A DNA stretch of 37,837 bases from assembly GCA_946560065.1 (NCBI GenBank), contig CAMNUE010000017.1, positions 1 to 37,837 on the forward strand, in the 5' to 3' direction. Position 1 is the first letter of the stretch; each line of letters begins with the position of its first letter. Position numbers and translations under genes: made by a program. This document shows, one piece after another, positions 8,783-17,733 of the stretch. The DNA is from an uncultured bacterium. GTDB lineage: Bacteria; Bacillota_I; Bacilli_A; RF39; UBA660. Under the pieces are notes generated by a model that was not told the DNA's origin, did no database searches, and saw only the letters and a program-made list of their open reading frames with translations.

Positions 8783-9061
8783 GTGGCCATAAAGAAAAAA
8801 ACAAGAAGAAATACTTCAAATATATATCAAAAGCTTTTCGCAACCAAAAATGATGAATTAAATGAGATGCTTGAAGAAAAACCAAGCGCTAATAGGTCAG
8901 AGCAACTTCATCAAGAAAATGAAGAGTTAAGAGATTCTATTTCCCAACATGACTCAGAACTTCTTGACATGTTAAATGAAGCCGGTTCTGAAAGAGCAAA
9001 AAGAAATTTGGATTATTATCACAAGTATTTAAAAAACTCAAATTCAAAGAGAAATTTTTAA
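8783..9061 (+). CDS. small charged protein of unknown function
   Basis: This is a 92-residue, highly charged, Cys-free protein with no membrane segment. A basic N-terminus (AIKKKTRRNTSN) is followed by a Glu-rich helical region (about 25-62) and a basic C-terminus. I do not recognise a family. It starts with GTG 8783 behind AAGGAGAG (8768-8775). It has its own candidate promoter and operator and its own terminator, so it appears to be a separately regulated gene between uvrB and uvrA. The context hints at, but does not prove, a link with DNA repair. Composition matches its neighbours. Confidence 0.65.
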   Translation: MAIKKKTRRNTSNIYQKLFATKNDELNEMLEEKPSANRSEQLHQENEELRDSISQHDSELLDMLNEAGSERAKRNLDYYHKYLKNSNSKRNF

Positions 9062-9101
9062 TAAACTATTAAAAACTAATTCTAAAAATATTAAATTAAA
9101 G

Positions 9102-9129
9102 AAAGGAATTACTAATAAAATTCCTTTTT
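9102..9129 (+). terminator. terminator of the small gene
   Basis: A 9-bp stem AAAGGAATT (9102-9110)/AATTCCTTT (9119-9127) with an 8-nt loop continues into T residues. It lies directly before the uvrA promoter. Confidence 0.7.
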
Positions 9130-9132
9130 GTG

Positions 9133-9141
9133 TGGTATAAT
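9133..9141 (+). promoter_or_regulatory. uvrA promoter (extended -10)
   Basis: TGGTATAAT is an extended -10 element (TGn-TATAAT) without a recognisable -35. An imperfect ACCA/TGGT dyad lies just downstream (9145-9158). No GAAC-N4-GTTC LexA-type box is present. Confidence 0.5.
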
Positions 9142-9221
9142 ATGAACCAGGCAATTGGTCTTAAGAATATATTATTTATGACCATATATAGCTTGAGTGA
9201 AGTGAAAGGGTGAATGTTTAA

Positions 9222-12035
9222 ATGGATAAAATTATAGTAAAAGGCGCAAGAGAAAATAATTTAAAAAATGTAAATATTGAACTACCAAAAAATAAAATGA
9301 TAGTTATGACAGGTTTATCAGGAAGTGGAAAATCTTCCTTAGCCTTTGATACAATTTATGCAGAAGGACAGAGAAGATATGTCGAAAGTTTATCTGCCTA
9401 CGCTAGACAATTCTTAGGAGGTTCCGAAAAGCCAGATGTTGACAGTATCGAAGGATTATCTCCAGCAATCAGTATTGACCAAAAAACTACTAATAATAAT
9501 CCACGTTCAACTGTTGGAACAGTTACAGAAATATATGACTATTTAAGATTGGTCTTCTCACGAGCAGGCATTCCATACTGCCCAAATCATAATATTCCAA
9601 TATCAAGTCAAAGTGTTGAAGAGATGACAAATAAGGTTTTAGAATATCCTATTGGAACTAAAATCGTTATTATGTCACCAGTTGTTCATGGAGAAAAAGG
9701 TGAACATAAAGATTTATTTGATGAATTACGTAAACAAGGTTATGTAAGAGTTCGTGTTAACGGGGAAATGTATGACTTAAGTGAGGAAATAAACTTAGAG
9801 AAAAATAAAAAGGATAGTATTGACGTTGTAATAGACAGATTAATTCTAAAAGAGGATTCTAGAAGCAGATTATTTGAAGCCTTAGAAGCAGCAACAAAAC
9901 TAGCTGAGGGAAAAGTAGTAATCGAAATATTAGGAGAAAATCATAAAGAAATAGTCATGTCCGAATCATTTGCCTGTCCATACTGTGAATTCTCACTTCC
10001 AGAATTAGAACCAAGGTTATTTAGCTTTAATGCTCCATATGGAGCTTGCCCAGAATGTAAAGGACTAGGAATGAATCTCCAAATAGATGAAGAATTGCTT
10101 ATTCCAGATACTAATTTATCTATATCAGGAGGATGTATAAAAACCTTGACAGATGACCCAGAAGGCTTAGACTATAAAAAATTACAGTGTGTATGTAAGC
10201 ATTATAAAATAGATATGGATAAACCATGGAAAAAATTAAAAAGAGAACACCAAGAAGTGGTTCTTTATGGTTCTAATGAAATAATTAATTTTAAATATTC
10301 TTCAAAAAGTGGAAATAATTATAATAGTAAAGATTTCTACGAAGGAATCATTAATAACTTAGAAAGAAGATACATTGAAACAAGTTCAACTTGGGTTAGA
10401 GAATGGCTTGAGAGATATATGGTTGAGCATACATGTGATGCCTGTCATGGAGCAAGATTAACAGAAAGTGTCTTATCAGTAAAATTAGGCGGAAAAAACA
10501 TTTACGAAGTAACAGAAATGAGTATTAAAAATTTGATACCTTTCTTTAGAAATTTAGAATTATCGGAAGAAAAAAAGGAAATAGCTAAACTTGTTTTAAA
10601 AGAAATAGATGATAGACTATCTTTTTTACAAAATGTTGGTCTAGAATACCTAACATTAAGTAGAAGTGCAGGAACTTTATCAGGAGGAGAAGCTCAACGT
10701 ATCAGATTAGCAACTCAAATAGGTTCACATTTAACAGGTGTTTTATATGTATTAGATGAACCTAGCATTGGACTTCATCAAAGAGATAATGAAAAATTAA
10801 TTAAATCAATGTTAGAGATGCGTGATTTAGGAAACACCTTATTAGTAGTAGAACATGATACTGATACAATGTTAGCATGCGATTATCTAGTAGATATTGG
10901 TCCAGGAGCTGGAGACGCTGGAGGAAGTGTTGTTGCAGCAGGTACTCCAGAAGAGGTTATGAAAAACGAAAAAAGTATTACAGGACAATATTTAAGTGGT
11001 AAAAAAAGTATAGATATACCAAAAGTAAGAAGAAAAGGTATAAAAAAATATTTAAAAATAAAAGGAGCTGAAGAAAATAATCTAAAAAATATTGATGTTG
11101 ACATTCCACTTGGAACATTTACTTGTATAACAGGTGTATCAGGTAGTGGAAAGAGTTCCTTAATCAACGAAATACTAGTAAAGAAAGTATCTCAAGAATT
11201 ATACAAAACAAAAGACAAACCTGGTAAGCATAAGAAAATCTTGGGAATAGAAAATTTAGATAAAATAGTTGCTATCTCTCAAAATCCAATTGGAAGAACA
11301 CCAAGATCAAACCCAGCAACTTATACAGGAGTATTTGATGACATCAGAACTTTATTCACAACAACCAAAGAAGCTAAAATGTATGGCTTTGAAAAGAATA
11401 GATTTTCATTTAATGTAAAAGGTGGAAGATGCGAAGCTTGTCGAGGAGACGGTGTTAAGAAAATTGAAATGCATTTTTTACCAGATGTTTATGTACCTTG
11501 TGAAGTTTGCCACGGAACACGTTATAATAGAGAAACTTTAAACATACAATATAAAGGTAAAAATATTGCTGAAGTTTTAGAAATGCGTGTAACGGAAGCT
11601 CTAAAATTCTTTGAAAATGTTCCAAAGATTAAACATAAATTACAAGTTCTAGAAGAAGTAGGACTAGGTTATATTAAATTAGGACAAAGTGCTCCAACTT
11701 TATCAGGAGGAGAGGCCGAAAGAGTAAAATTAGCTAAAGAATTACAAAGAAAAGCAACAGGAAAAACTTTATTCGTATTAGATGAACCAACGACTGGACT
11801 TCACACTCATGACATCAGGAACTTACTTGCAATTTTACAAAAAATAGTAGATAATAAAGATACTGTGGTAGTGATTGAACACAACCTAGATGTAATAAAA
11901 GTAGCCGATCATATCATCGATTTAGGACCAGAAGGTGGCGATGGTGGAGGTCAAATTGTTACTACAGGAACACCAGAAGAAGTAGCAAAAGTAAAAGAAT
12001 CATACACAGGACAGTTCTTAAGTAAAATGCTATAG
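9222..12035 (+). CDS. uvrA: excinuclease ABC subunit A
   Basis: UvrA is the dimeric ABC-type ATPase that finds DNA lesions and loads UvrB. The 937-residue protein is full length. It has the first Walker A GLSGSGKSS at 31-39 and CPYC/CPEC zinc-binding cysteines near 250-280. CDACHGARL lies before the first ABC signature LSGGEAQRIRLA. A second Walker A GVSGSGKSS, the CEACRGDG/CEVCHGTRYN zinc module, and a second signature LSGGEAERVKLAKEL follow. Both Walker B regions end in VLDEPS or VLDEPT. The ATG at 9222 gives the usual MDKIIVKGARENNLKN start, with AAAGGGTG 9-10 nt upstream. The stop TAG is ten bases before the next gene, suggesting co-transcription with the YvlD-like gene and lgt. Confidence 0.98.
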   Translation: MDKIIVKGARENNLKNVNIELPKNKMIVMTGLSGSGKSSLAFDTIYAEGQRRYVESLSAYARQFLGGSEKPDVDSIEGLSPAISIDQKTTNNNPRSTVGTVTEIYDYLRLVFSRAGIPYCPNHNIPISSQSVEEMTNKVLEYPIGTKIVIMSPVVHGEKGEHKDLFDELRKQGYVRVRVNGEMYDLSEEINLEKNKKDSIDVVIDRLILKEDSRSRLFEALEAATKLAEGKVVIEILGENHKEIVMSESFACPYCEFSLPELEPRLFSFNAPYGACPECKGLGMNLQIDEELLIPDTNLSISGGCIKTLTDDPEGLDYKKLQCVCKHYKIDMDKPWKKLKREHQEVVLYGSNEIINFKYSSKSGNNYNSKDFYEGIINNLERRYIETSSTWVREWLERYMVEHTCDACHGARLTESVLSVKLGGKNIYEVTEMSIKNLIPFFRNLELSEEKKEIAKLVLKEIDDRLSFLQNVGLEYLTLSRSAGTLSGGEAQRIRLATQIGSHLTGVLYVLDEPSIGLHQRDNEKLIKSMLEMRDLGNTLLVVEHDTDTMLACDYLVDIGPGAGDAGGSVVAAGTPEEVMKNEKSITGQYLSGKKSIDIPKVRRKGIKKYLKIKGAEENNLKNIDVDIPLGTFTCITGVSGSGKSSLINEILVKKVSQELYKTKDKPGKHKKILGIENLDKIVAISQNPIGRTPRSNPATYTGVFDDIRTLFTTTKEAKMYGFEKNRFSFNVKGGRCEACRGDGVKKIEMHFLPDVYVPCEVCHGTRYNRETLNIQYKGKNIAEVLEMRVTEALKFFENVPKIKHKLQVLEEVGLGYIKLGQSAPTLSGGEAERVKLAKELQRKATGKTLFVLDEPTTGLHTHDIRNLLAILQKIVDNKDTVVVIEHNLDVIKVADHIIDLGPEGGDGGGQIVTTGTPEEVAKVKESYTGQFLSKML

Positions 12036-12045
12036 AGGTGAGTTA

Positions 12046-12471
12046 ATGCATTTAATCATAAAAGAAAAGAATAAAGTAAGAATTAATAGATTTATAGATT
12101 GGTTACTATACATGGTAGGCTACACAATAGTTTTTATCATTGTAACCAGTTTTTTTAAGTCAATCTATATTGATAGTAAACACTTAATTATTTGGTCGGT
12201 TATTATAGAGCTAGTAACATATTTTTTAAACAAGACAGTAAAACCAATTTTAGTAACATTAACCATTCCTATTACAGGACTTACTTTGGGGCTCTTCTAC
12301 CCATGTATCAATGTTTTTATCTTAAAGCTAGTTGACTGGATATTAGGCTCTCACTTTGAAGTTGAAAATTTATATATTGCACTATTTGTTGCTATCTTAC
12401 TATCAATAACAAACTTTATAATGGAAAGAATAATCGAAAAAATTATTAATAAGGTAAAGCATCATGAATAG
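12046..12471 (+). CDS. YvlD-type membrane protein (phage holin family 4 superfamily)
   Basis: A 141-residue hydrophobic protein with about four membrane segments (roughly 17-38, 46-62, 72-98, 108-128). The block LNKTVKPILVTLTIPITGLT is the hallmark of the YvlD/holin-4 superfamily, followed by the usual glycine/leucine turn. In Bacillus, YvlD-like proteins belong to envelope-stress operons, and no lytic function is established. It starts at ATG 12046 after GAGGTGAG. Its end overlaps lgt by 8 bases, so the two are probably translationally coupled. Confidence 0.8.
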   Translation: MHLIIKEKNKVRINRFIDWLLYMVGYTIVFIIVTSFFKSIYIDSKHLIIWSVIIELVTYFLNKTVKPILVTLTIPITGLTLGLFYPCINVFILKLVDWILGSHFEVENLYIALFVAILLSITNFIMERIIEKIINKVKHHE

Positions 12472-13252
12472 TACATTTTTAGACTTCGGAATAGTACAAA
12501 TAAAATGGTATTCAATCTTTATCTTTCTAGCAATGTTAGCTGCATGTTTAATTATATTTAAAGAAGCAAAAAAGAAAAATATTGCTGAGGACTATTTAGT
12601 AAATTTAATATTTTATGGGATAATTATTGGGATTTTAGGAGCTAGACTATACTATGTAATTTTCAATTTAGACTATTATCTCCATAATATTCTAGAAATA
12701 TTCATGATTTGGAAAGGTGGATTAGCAATTCATGGAGGAATAATTGCAACTTTAATCTTCCTAATACTCTATTCTAAAAAGAAAAAGATAAATACTTTAC
12801 TACTATTAGATGTAATAGTAGTTGGTCTAATAATTGCCCAATCAATTGGCAGATGGGGAAATTTCTTTAATGGCGAGGCTTATGGTAGAATAACAACATT
12901 AAGTAATTTAAAAAGTCTTCATCTTCCAAAGTTTATCATAAATGGAATGTACATAAATGGAAGTTACAGAGAACCAACATTTCTATATGAATCAATCTTT
13001 TCCTTAATGGGATTTATAGTAATGTTAACAGTAAGAAAGCTGAAAAAGTTAAAAGTAGGTAATTTGACATCCATATATTTAATATGGTATGGAATAGAAA
13101 GACTATTTATTGAACAACTAAGAAGTGATTCCCTAATGTTAGGACCAATAAAAGTTGCTCAATTAGTCTCAGCAATTGCGATAATTGCTGGAATAATAAT
13201 TTTAATCAAAGAAGCAAAAAAGGGTAATGACTATCAATTGACTAAATTCTAG
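12464..13252 (+). CDS. lgt: prolipoprotein diacylglyceryl transferase
   Basis: Lgt transfers diacylglycerol from phosphatidylglycerol to the lipobox cysteine of prelipoproteins, the first step of lipoprotein maturation. The 262-residue protein has several membrane segments. GGLAIHGG at 85-92 carries the conserved His. The signature GRWGNFFNGEAYG at 129-141 matches the Lgt pattern, and the C-terminal YGIERLFIEQLRSDS region is conserved. The ATG at 12464 sits within the end of the upstream membrane gene, with AAGG at 12451-12454. It is followed 18 bases later by yvcK, placing it in the uvrA-to-whiA transcription unit. Confidence 0.96.
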   Translation: MNSTFLDFGIVQIKWYSIFIFLAMLAACLIIFKEAKKKNIAEDYLVNLIFYGIIIGILGARLYYVIFNLDYYLHNILEIFMIWKGGLAIHGGIIATLIFLILYSKKKKINTLLLLDVIVVGLIIAQSIGRWGNFFNGEAYGRITTLSNLKSLHLPKFIINGMYINGSYREPTFLYESIFSLMGFIVMLTVRKLKKLKVGNLTSIYLIWYGIERLFIEQLRSDSLMLGPIKVAQLVSAIAIIAGIIILIKEAKKGNDYQLTKF

Positions 13253-13270
13253 CGAAGACAAGGAGGAATT

Positions 13271-14224
13271 ATGTATAAAAAAGTAGTAGTAATGGGTGGG
13301 GGAACAGGTATCTCTTACTTATTAAAAGGTTTAAAAGATTTCCCTGTTGATATAACAGCTGTAATTACAGTTTCAGATAATGGTCGTTCAACAGGAAAAT
13401 TAAGAGAAGAATTTCATACTCCAGCAGTTGGTGACATTAGAAAAGTAATTACTAATTTATCTCAAATAGATGAACCAATAAAAAAAATGATGTCTTATCG
13501 TTTCCAAACCTCAAGTGATTTAGACGGACATGCAGTTGGTAATCTAATTTTAACTGCTATGTTAGATATTACAGGTTCTCTAAAAGATTCTATTGATTCT
13601 CTAAGTAAACTTTTAGACGTTAAGCATCGTGTTCTTCCAATCTCAGAAGATTCCGATTTAACTCTAATGGGCTTAGATAAAGAAGGTAATATTATCGAAG
13701 GTGAAGAACAAATAACTCAAGCACATAAACAACTTGAAAAGATTTTTTACAAAAACGAACCGAAAGTTAGTCCAGAGGTTTTAGATGCCATAAAAGAAGC
13801 AGATTTAGTCATTTTCAGTATGGGTAGTCTATATACTAGTATTCTTCCAAACGTTATTTGTAGAGAAGTAAAAGAAGCATTAAATAAAACAAAAGCTAAG
13901 TTAATGTATATTTGTAATGCTGTAACTCAACCAGGGGAAACAGACGGTTTCACAGTAGGAGACCATGTAAAATTATTAAATAAATATCTAGACAAAAGAA
14001 AATTAGATGTTGTTATCGCAAGTAACACTCACATTGATTCCAAAATCGCTAAAAAGTATGAAAATGAAGAACAAAAAGAAGCAATTCCTATTGATTATGA
14101 AGAAATTAAAAAGACAAATACAGAATTAATAGAAGATAACTTATTTACAATAGAAGATAACTTAATAAGACACGATAGCCTAAAACTTTGTTTTCAAATA
14201 TTTTCATACCTAATGAGGAAGTAA
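13271..14224 (+). CDS. yvcK: YvcK/GlmR family gluconeogenesis and cell-wall factor
   Basis: This 317-residue CofD-like fold protein belongs to the YvcK (GlmR) family. In Bacillus it binds UDP-sugars and is needed for cell-wall precursor supply on gluconeogenic carbon. The N-terminal MGGGTGISYLLKGL (about 8-21), TVSDNGRSTGKLREEF (about 37-52) and GDIRKVITNL are family hallmarks, as is GSLYTSILPNV in the second half. ATG 13271 follows AAGGAGG. It sits directly before whiA, as in most Bacillota, but the usual upstream rapZ (yvcJ) is absent and lgt takes its place. Confidence 0.94.
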   Translation: MYKKVVVMGGGTGISYLLKGLKDFPVDITAVITVSDNGRSTGKLREEFHTPAVGDIRKVITNLSQIDEPIKKMMSYRFQTSSDLDGHAVGNLILTAMLDITGSLKDSIDSLSKLLDVKHRVLPISEDSDLTLMGLDKEGNIIEGEEQITQAHKQLEKIFYKNEPKVSPEVLDAIKEADLVIFSMGSLYTSILPNVICREVKEALNKTKAKLMYICNAVTQPGETDGFTVGDHVKLLNKYLDKRKLDVVIASNTHIDSKIAKKYENEEQKEAIPIDYEEIKKTNTELIEDNLFTIEDNLIRHDSLKLCFQIFSYLMRK

Positions 14225-14225
14225 T

Positions 14226-15170
14226 ATGTCTTATACCGTTACAGTTAAAGAAGAGATATCTACAATTAAAAGTACAAAATCAGAATTAATTGCTGAGTTA
14301 TCTGGATACATCAGAAATAATGCAAGTTTTAGTTTAGATAAAATTACCATGACAACAGAAAATAAGTTTACAGTTGATAGAATAACAAGCACAATAAAAG
14401 CAATATATAATACTAATAGTAAAATAGAAATAGTTGAAAATTTAAATTTTAGTAAAAATGATTTATACCAAATAACGATAGAAAATAATATAAAAATAAT
14501 TCTAAGTGATTTAGGAATAATTGATAAAGATAATAATTTTCTAAAAACAGTTCCAGAATATATTGTTGGTGCTAATGAGGAAATAAGAGCCTATCTTCGA
14601 GGAGTATTCTCTGGAACTGGTAGTATCAATGATCCAAAAAAGTCAAGATATCACTTAGAGTTATTGGTTACCTTGCCTGAAGAGGCAGTATTTGTTCAAA
14701 AATTATTAAATCTGTTTGATTTAAATGCTAAAATCTTAAATAGAGAAAAAGGCTACATGATTTATATTAAAGAAGCAGAAAAAATAAGTGATTTTTTGAA
14801 AATTCTTAGAGCAAACAAAGCCGTTATGTACTATGAAGATGTTAGGGTTTATCGTGATCAAAAAAATAAAACCAATCGTTTAAATAATTGTGAACAAGCA
14901 AACATGGACAAAGTAATTCAGACAGCTACAACACAATTAGAGCAAATAAGAATAATTGAAGAAAACGATGGTTTAATGCTTCTAGATGATAAAACAAAAG
15001 AAACATTAAAATATCGTAAGAAGTACCCAGAAGCTTCTCTAAAGGAATTATCAGAAATAATCTCTTTAGAAACAAATAAACCAATTACTAAATCAGGATT
15101 AAGTCATCGTTTAAGAAAAATAAAAGAACTTGCAGAAAACTTAGAAAAAATAACAAAAGAAGATGCCTAA
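14226..15170 (+). CDS. whiA: WhiA family DNA-binding protein
   Basis: WhiA is a sporulation/cell-division regulator homologue found across Gram-positive bacteria. In Bacillota it affects division and chromosome segregation. The 314-residue protein has the degenerate LAGLIDADG-type domain (RGVFSGTGSINDP near 126-138, with YHLEL). A C-terminal helix-turn-helix follows (LKYRKKYPEASLKELSEII, then SGLSHRLRKIKELA). The ribosome binding site AGGAAG overlaps the end of yvcK, whose stop precedes the ATG by one base, so the two are coupled. The gene ends in a terminator shared with clpP. Confidence 0.95.
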   Translation: MSYTVTVKEEISTIKSTKSELIAELSGYIRNNASFSLDKITMTTENKFTVDRITSTIKAIYNTNSKIEIVENLNFSKNDLYQITIENNIKIILSDLGIIDKDNNFLKTVPEYIVGANEEIRAYLRGVFSGTGSINDPKKSRYHLELLVTLPEEAVFVQKLLNLFDLNAKILNREKGYMIYIKEAEKISDFLKILRANKAVMYYEDVRVYRDQKNKTNRLNNCEQANMDKVIQTATTQLEQIRIIEENDGLMLLDDKTKETLKYRKKYPEASLKELSEIISLETNKPITKSGLSHRLRKIKELAENLEKITKEDA

Positions 15171-15184
15171 AAAGCATCTTTTAC
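15157..15184. terminator. bidirectional terminator, whiA and clpP
   Basis: AAGATGC (15160-15166) pairs with GCATCTT (15174-15180) around a 7-nt loop, with an A-tract on one side and T residues on the other. It overlaps the whiA stop codon and abuts the clpP stop, an extremely compact convergent junction. Confidence 0.75.
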
Positions 15185-15753
15185 TCTGCAATTTTATCAA
15201 CTAAACCATAAGCAATTGCCTCTTTTGCTGACAAATAATTATCTCTGTCAGTGTCTTTTTCAATTGTCTTAATACTTTTACCAGTATTTTTAGCAAGAAT
15301 CTTATTCAATCTATTTTTTAAATCTAATATTCTATCTGTTGCAATCTTAATATCACTTGCTTGCCCCTCACTTCTTCCAAGAACTTGATGAATCATTACA
15401 TCAGCATTAGGAAGAATAAATCTTTTACCTTTTGTTCCACTAGACAATAAGAAGGCTCCCATACTAGCTGCAATTCCTACACATACAGTAGAAACGTCAC
15501 TTTTTATAAAGTTTATTGTGTCATATATTGCTAAACCACTCGAAACAGACCCACCAGGAGAATTAATGTAAATAGAAATGTCATCATGATTAATTGAATC
15601 TAAATGAAGTAACTGAGCTACTACGCTATTACTTAAGGAATCATCTATTTCACCGGAAATGAAGATAATACGATTATTCAATAATTTTGAGAAAATATCA
15701 AAACTTCTTTCTCCATTATTTTCTCTATCCACAACAATTGGAACTAAGTTCAT
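15181..15753 (-). CDS. clpP: ATP-dependent Clp protease proteolytic subunit
   Basis: ClpP is the tetradecameric serine peptidase that degrades proteins unfolded by ClpX/ClpC. I chose ATG 15753 because AGGTG (15766-15762) is then 8 bases away. This gives the standard [20 protein letters not shown] start and 190 residues. GTG 15762 and ATG 15759 are in frame but sit on the ribosome binding site. The catalytic triad is Ser97 ([10 protein letters not shown]), His122 (VMIHQ) and Asp171 ([12 protein letters not shown]). The gene is transcribed opposite to its neighbours. A TATACT -10 (complement of 15771-15776) is likely, but no CtsR heat-shock operator is visible. Confidence 0.97.
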   Translation of the reverse strand: MNLVPIVVDRENNGERSFDIFSKLLNNRIIFISGEIDDSLSNSVVAQLLHLDSINHDDISIYINSPGGSVSSGLAIYDTINFIKSDVSTVCVGIAASMGAFLLSSGTKGKRFILPNADVMIHQVLGRSEGQASDIKIATDRILDLKNRLNKILAKNTGKSIKTIEKDTDRDNYLSAKEAIAYGLVDKIAE

Positions 15754-15819
15754 AATCATCACCTACCAATAGTATAGTGTAAAGGACCTAAAATATTCAT
15801 ATATTAATGTGACAAATTA

Positions 15820-15828
15820 TGTTATAAT
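15820..15828 (+). promoter_or_regulatory. extended -10 promoter of the uridine kinase gene
   Basis: TGTTATAAT is an extended -10 element (TGn-TATAAT) 27 bases before the GTG start. No good -35 is present. Confidence 0.55.
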
Positions 15829-15854
15829 GAAAATAATAATAAAGGGGTGATATT

Positions 15855-17510
15855 GTGATAGAAACAGTAGAAATCACTGTTGGCAAAAAGAAATATCAAT
15901 ATAGTAAGGATATTACCTTACAAGAAATATTTATGGAACATCAAATAGAGTTTAAATATCCAATAGTTCTAGCACGAGTAAATAATCGTCTAAAAGAACT
16001 ATCAGCGAAAATCACAGAAGACTCTACAGTAGAATTTTTAGATTTAACTTCAAGTGAAGGAAATAGAGCTCATTTAAATGGGTTAATTTTTGTGTTGCAA
16101 TATGCTATAAAAAAGATGTTTGGACCAAAAGCAGATATTATAGTTCAACATTCACTAGATAAAGGACTATATATTCATACAAGCTTTAGATTAACAGAAG
16201 ATAAATTGGAAAAAATAAAAGAAGTAATGCAAGATATTGTAAAAAAAGATTTACCTATTACTAAAGTAACTATTGATAGAATAGAAGCTATTAATTACTT
16301 CAAGGAAATTGGTGATGAAACTAAAGCAGGAATTTTAAAATACAATACAAATAGCTACATCACACTATATAGAGTAGGAAATATCTATAATTATTTTTAT
16401 AGTTTGATGCCAACATCCACAGGAAAAGTTAGCTCTTTTGATTTAACATATATTAAGGGAAATGGCTTTGTTTTAAGATTCCCAACTATATACATCAACG
16501 ATAAAATAGAAAAGTACAAACATCATCCACATATGTTTGAAGCCTTTGCCGAATATAAAGAGTGGGCCAAGATAATTGGAGTTAAAAATACAGTTGATTT
16601 AAATAAGATTGTTTCTACAGGAAAAATCAGTGACTTAATAAAAATCGATGAGACACTTCAAAGTAATAGATTATTAAATGTTGCAAAAGCAATTAATGAA
16701 AAAAAGAGTAAAGTAAAAATTGTCTTAATGGCAGGTCCATCATCTTCAGGAAAAACAACAACTTCAAGAAAATTATGTATGTATTTAAAAAGTTTTGGTC
16801 TAGAACCAAAAACAATTGGAATGGATGATTATTTTGTTGATAAACAGGATACACCATTAGATGCTAATGGTAATCCAGATTTTGAATGCCTTGAGGCTGT
16901 TGATTTAAAATTGTTTGACAAACAAATGGCTCAATTATTAAAAGGTGAACAGGTAAAAATACCAACATACAATTTTTCAACAGGTGAAAAAGAATATCAT
17001 TATGATATGCAATTAGGAGAAAAAGATATCCTAATTATTGAAGGAATTCATGCTCTTGATAATAAAATATTAACAAATATCCCTAGAGATAAGAAATTTA
17101 AAATCTATATTTCACCACTAACAGAGTTAAGTATGGATAATCATAATAGAATTCCAACAACTGATAACCGTTTATTAAGAAGAATAATTAGAGATAATAG
17201 AACTAGAAGTTATAGTGTTGAGAGAACATTAAAACAATGGCCAAGTGTAAGAGCAGGTGAAGAAAAATACATTTTCCCATATCAAGATGAATCAGATGCA
17301 ACTATAAATTCAGCAGCAATTTATGAAATTGGAGTTTTAAAGACCTATGCTGAACCATTACTATATTCGGTAGAAAGTGATTCACCATATTATGAAGAGG
17401 CAAAGAGACTTATTAATTTCCTAAGATTATTCTTACCAATACCAGCTGATGCTATTCCTCAAGATGCTGTAATTAGAGAATTTATTGGTGGAAGTTATTT
17501 CCATGAGTAA
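15855..17510 (+). CDS. TGS-domain uridine kinase / nucleoside kinase fusion
   Basis: A 551-residue protein built as TGS domain (about 1-65), a threonyl-tRNA-synthetase second-additional-domain-like region (about 66-230), then a uridine kinase/phosphoribulokinase P-loop domain. The Walker A motif GPSSSGKTTTS lies near 294-304. DDYF near 325-330 and IIEGIHALD match the uridine kinase family, which makes UMP from uridine in pyrimidine salvage. This TGS-kinase fusion is a known family in Bacillota and Thermotoga. The role of the tRNA-synthetase-like part is not established. The GTG start at 15855 follows AAGGGGTGA. The gene is monocistronic, with its own promoter and terminators. Confidence 0.88.
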   Translation: MIETVEITVGKKKYQYSKDITLQEIFMEHQIEFKYPIVLARVNNRLKELSAKITEDSTVEFLDLTSSEGNRAHLNGLIFVLQYAIKKMFGPKADIIVQHSLDKGLYIHTSFRLTEDKLEKIKEVMQDIVKKDLPITKVTIDRIEAINYFKEIGDETKAGILKYNTNSYITLYRVGNIYNYFYSLMPTSTGKVSSFDLTYIKGNGFVLRFPTIYINDKIEKYKHHPHMFEAFAEYKEWAKIIGVKNTVDLNKIVSTGKISDLIKIDETLQSNRLLNVAKAINEKKSKVKIVLMAGPSSSGKTTTSRKLCMYLKSFGLEPKTIGMDDYFVDKQDTPLDANGNPDFECLEAVDLKLFDKQMAQLLKGEQVKIPTYNFSTGEKEYHYDMQLGEKDILIIEGIHALDNKILTNIPRDKKFKIYISPLTELSMDNHNRIPTTDNRLLRRIIRDNRTRSYSVERTLKQWPSVRAGEEKYIFPYQDESDATINSAAIYEIGVLKTYAEPLLYSVESDSPYYEEAKRLINFLRLFLPIPADAIPQDAVIREFIGGSYFHE

Positions 17511-17514
17511 AAAA

Positions 17515-17641
17515 TCCACAAAAACTGTGGAAAAAAGAAATTTTAGAAAAAACTAAACTTGTGGAAAAAAATATAATAAAGAAATCCCCAAAAGTTGTGG
17601 AAAGAAAAAAATAAAAATTCACATAATCTGTGGATTTTTTT
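17515..17641 (+). repeat. array of four 17-bp dyads, last one terminator-like
   Basis: The units are 17515-17531 (TCCACA-N5-TGTGGA, perfect), 17549-17565 (right half only), 17585-17601 (TCCCCA-N5-TGTGGA) and 17618-17634 (TTCACA-N5-TGTGGA). The right halves repeat every 33-36 bp and most continue as TGTGGAAAAA, a DnaA-box-like sequence. The last unit is followed by TTTTTTT and can act as a terminator for the uridine kinase gene. Confidence 0.6.
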
Positions 17642-17648
17642 GCATTAA

Positions 17649-17680
17649 CCTCGTTTTTAGAAAAAAGAAACGAGGCTTTT
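17649..17680 (+). terminator. terminator after the uridine kinase gene
   Basis: CCTCGTTT (17649-17656) pairs with AAACGAGG (17668-17675) around an 11-nt loop and is followed by CTTTT. It is the strongest hairpin of this intergenic region and backs up the preceding dyad array. Confidence 0.75.
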
Positions 17681-17733
17681 GATTATCATTTAAATATTTA
17701 AATCTATCCCAATTTTAAAATACTTAAAAATAA

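Noticed and set aside
17515..17634. CRISPR-like spacing of the TGTGGA units
   Set aside because: Units are only 17 bp, vary from copy to copy, have AT-rich non-unique spacing and no cas genes nearby.
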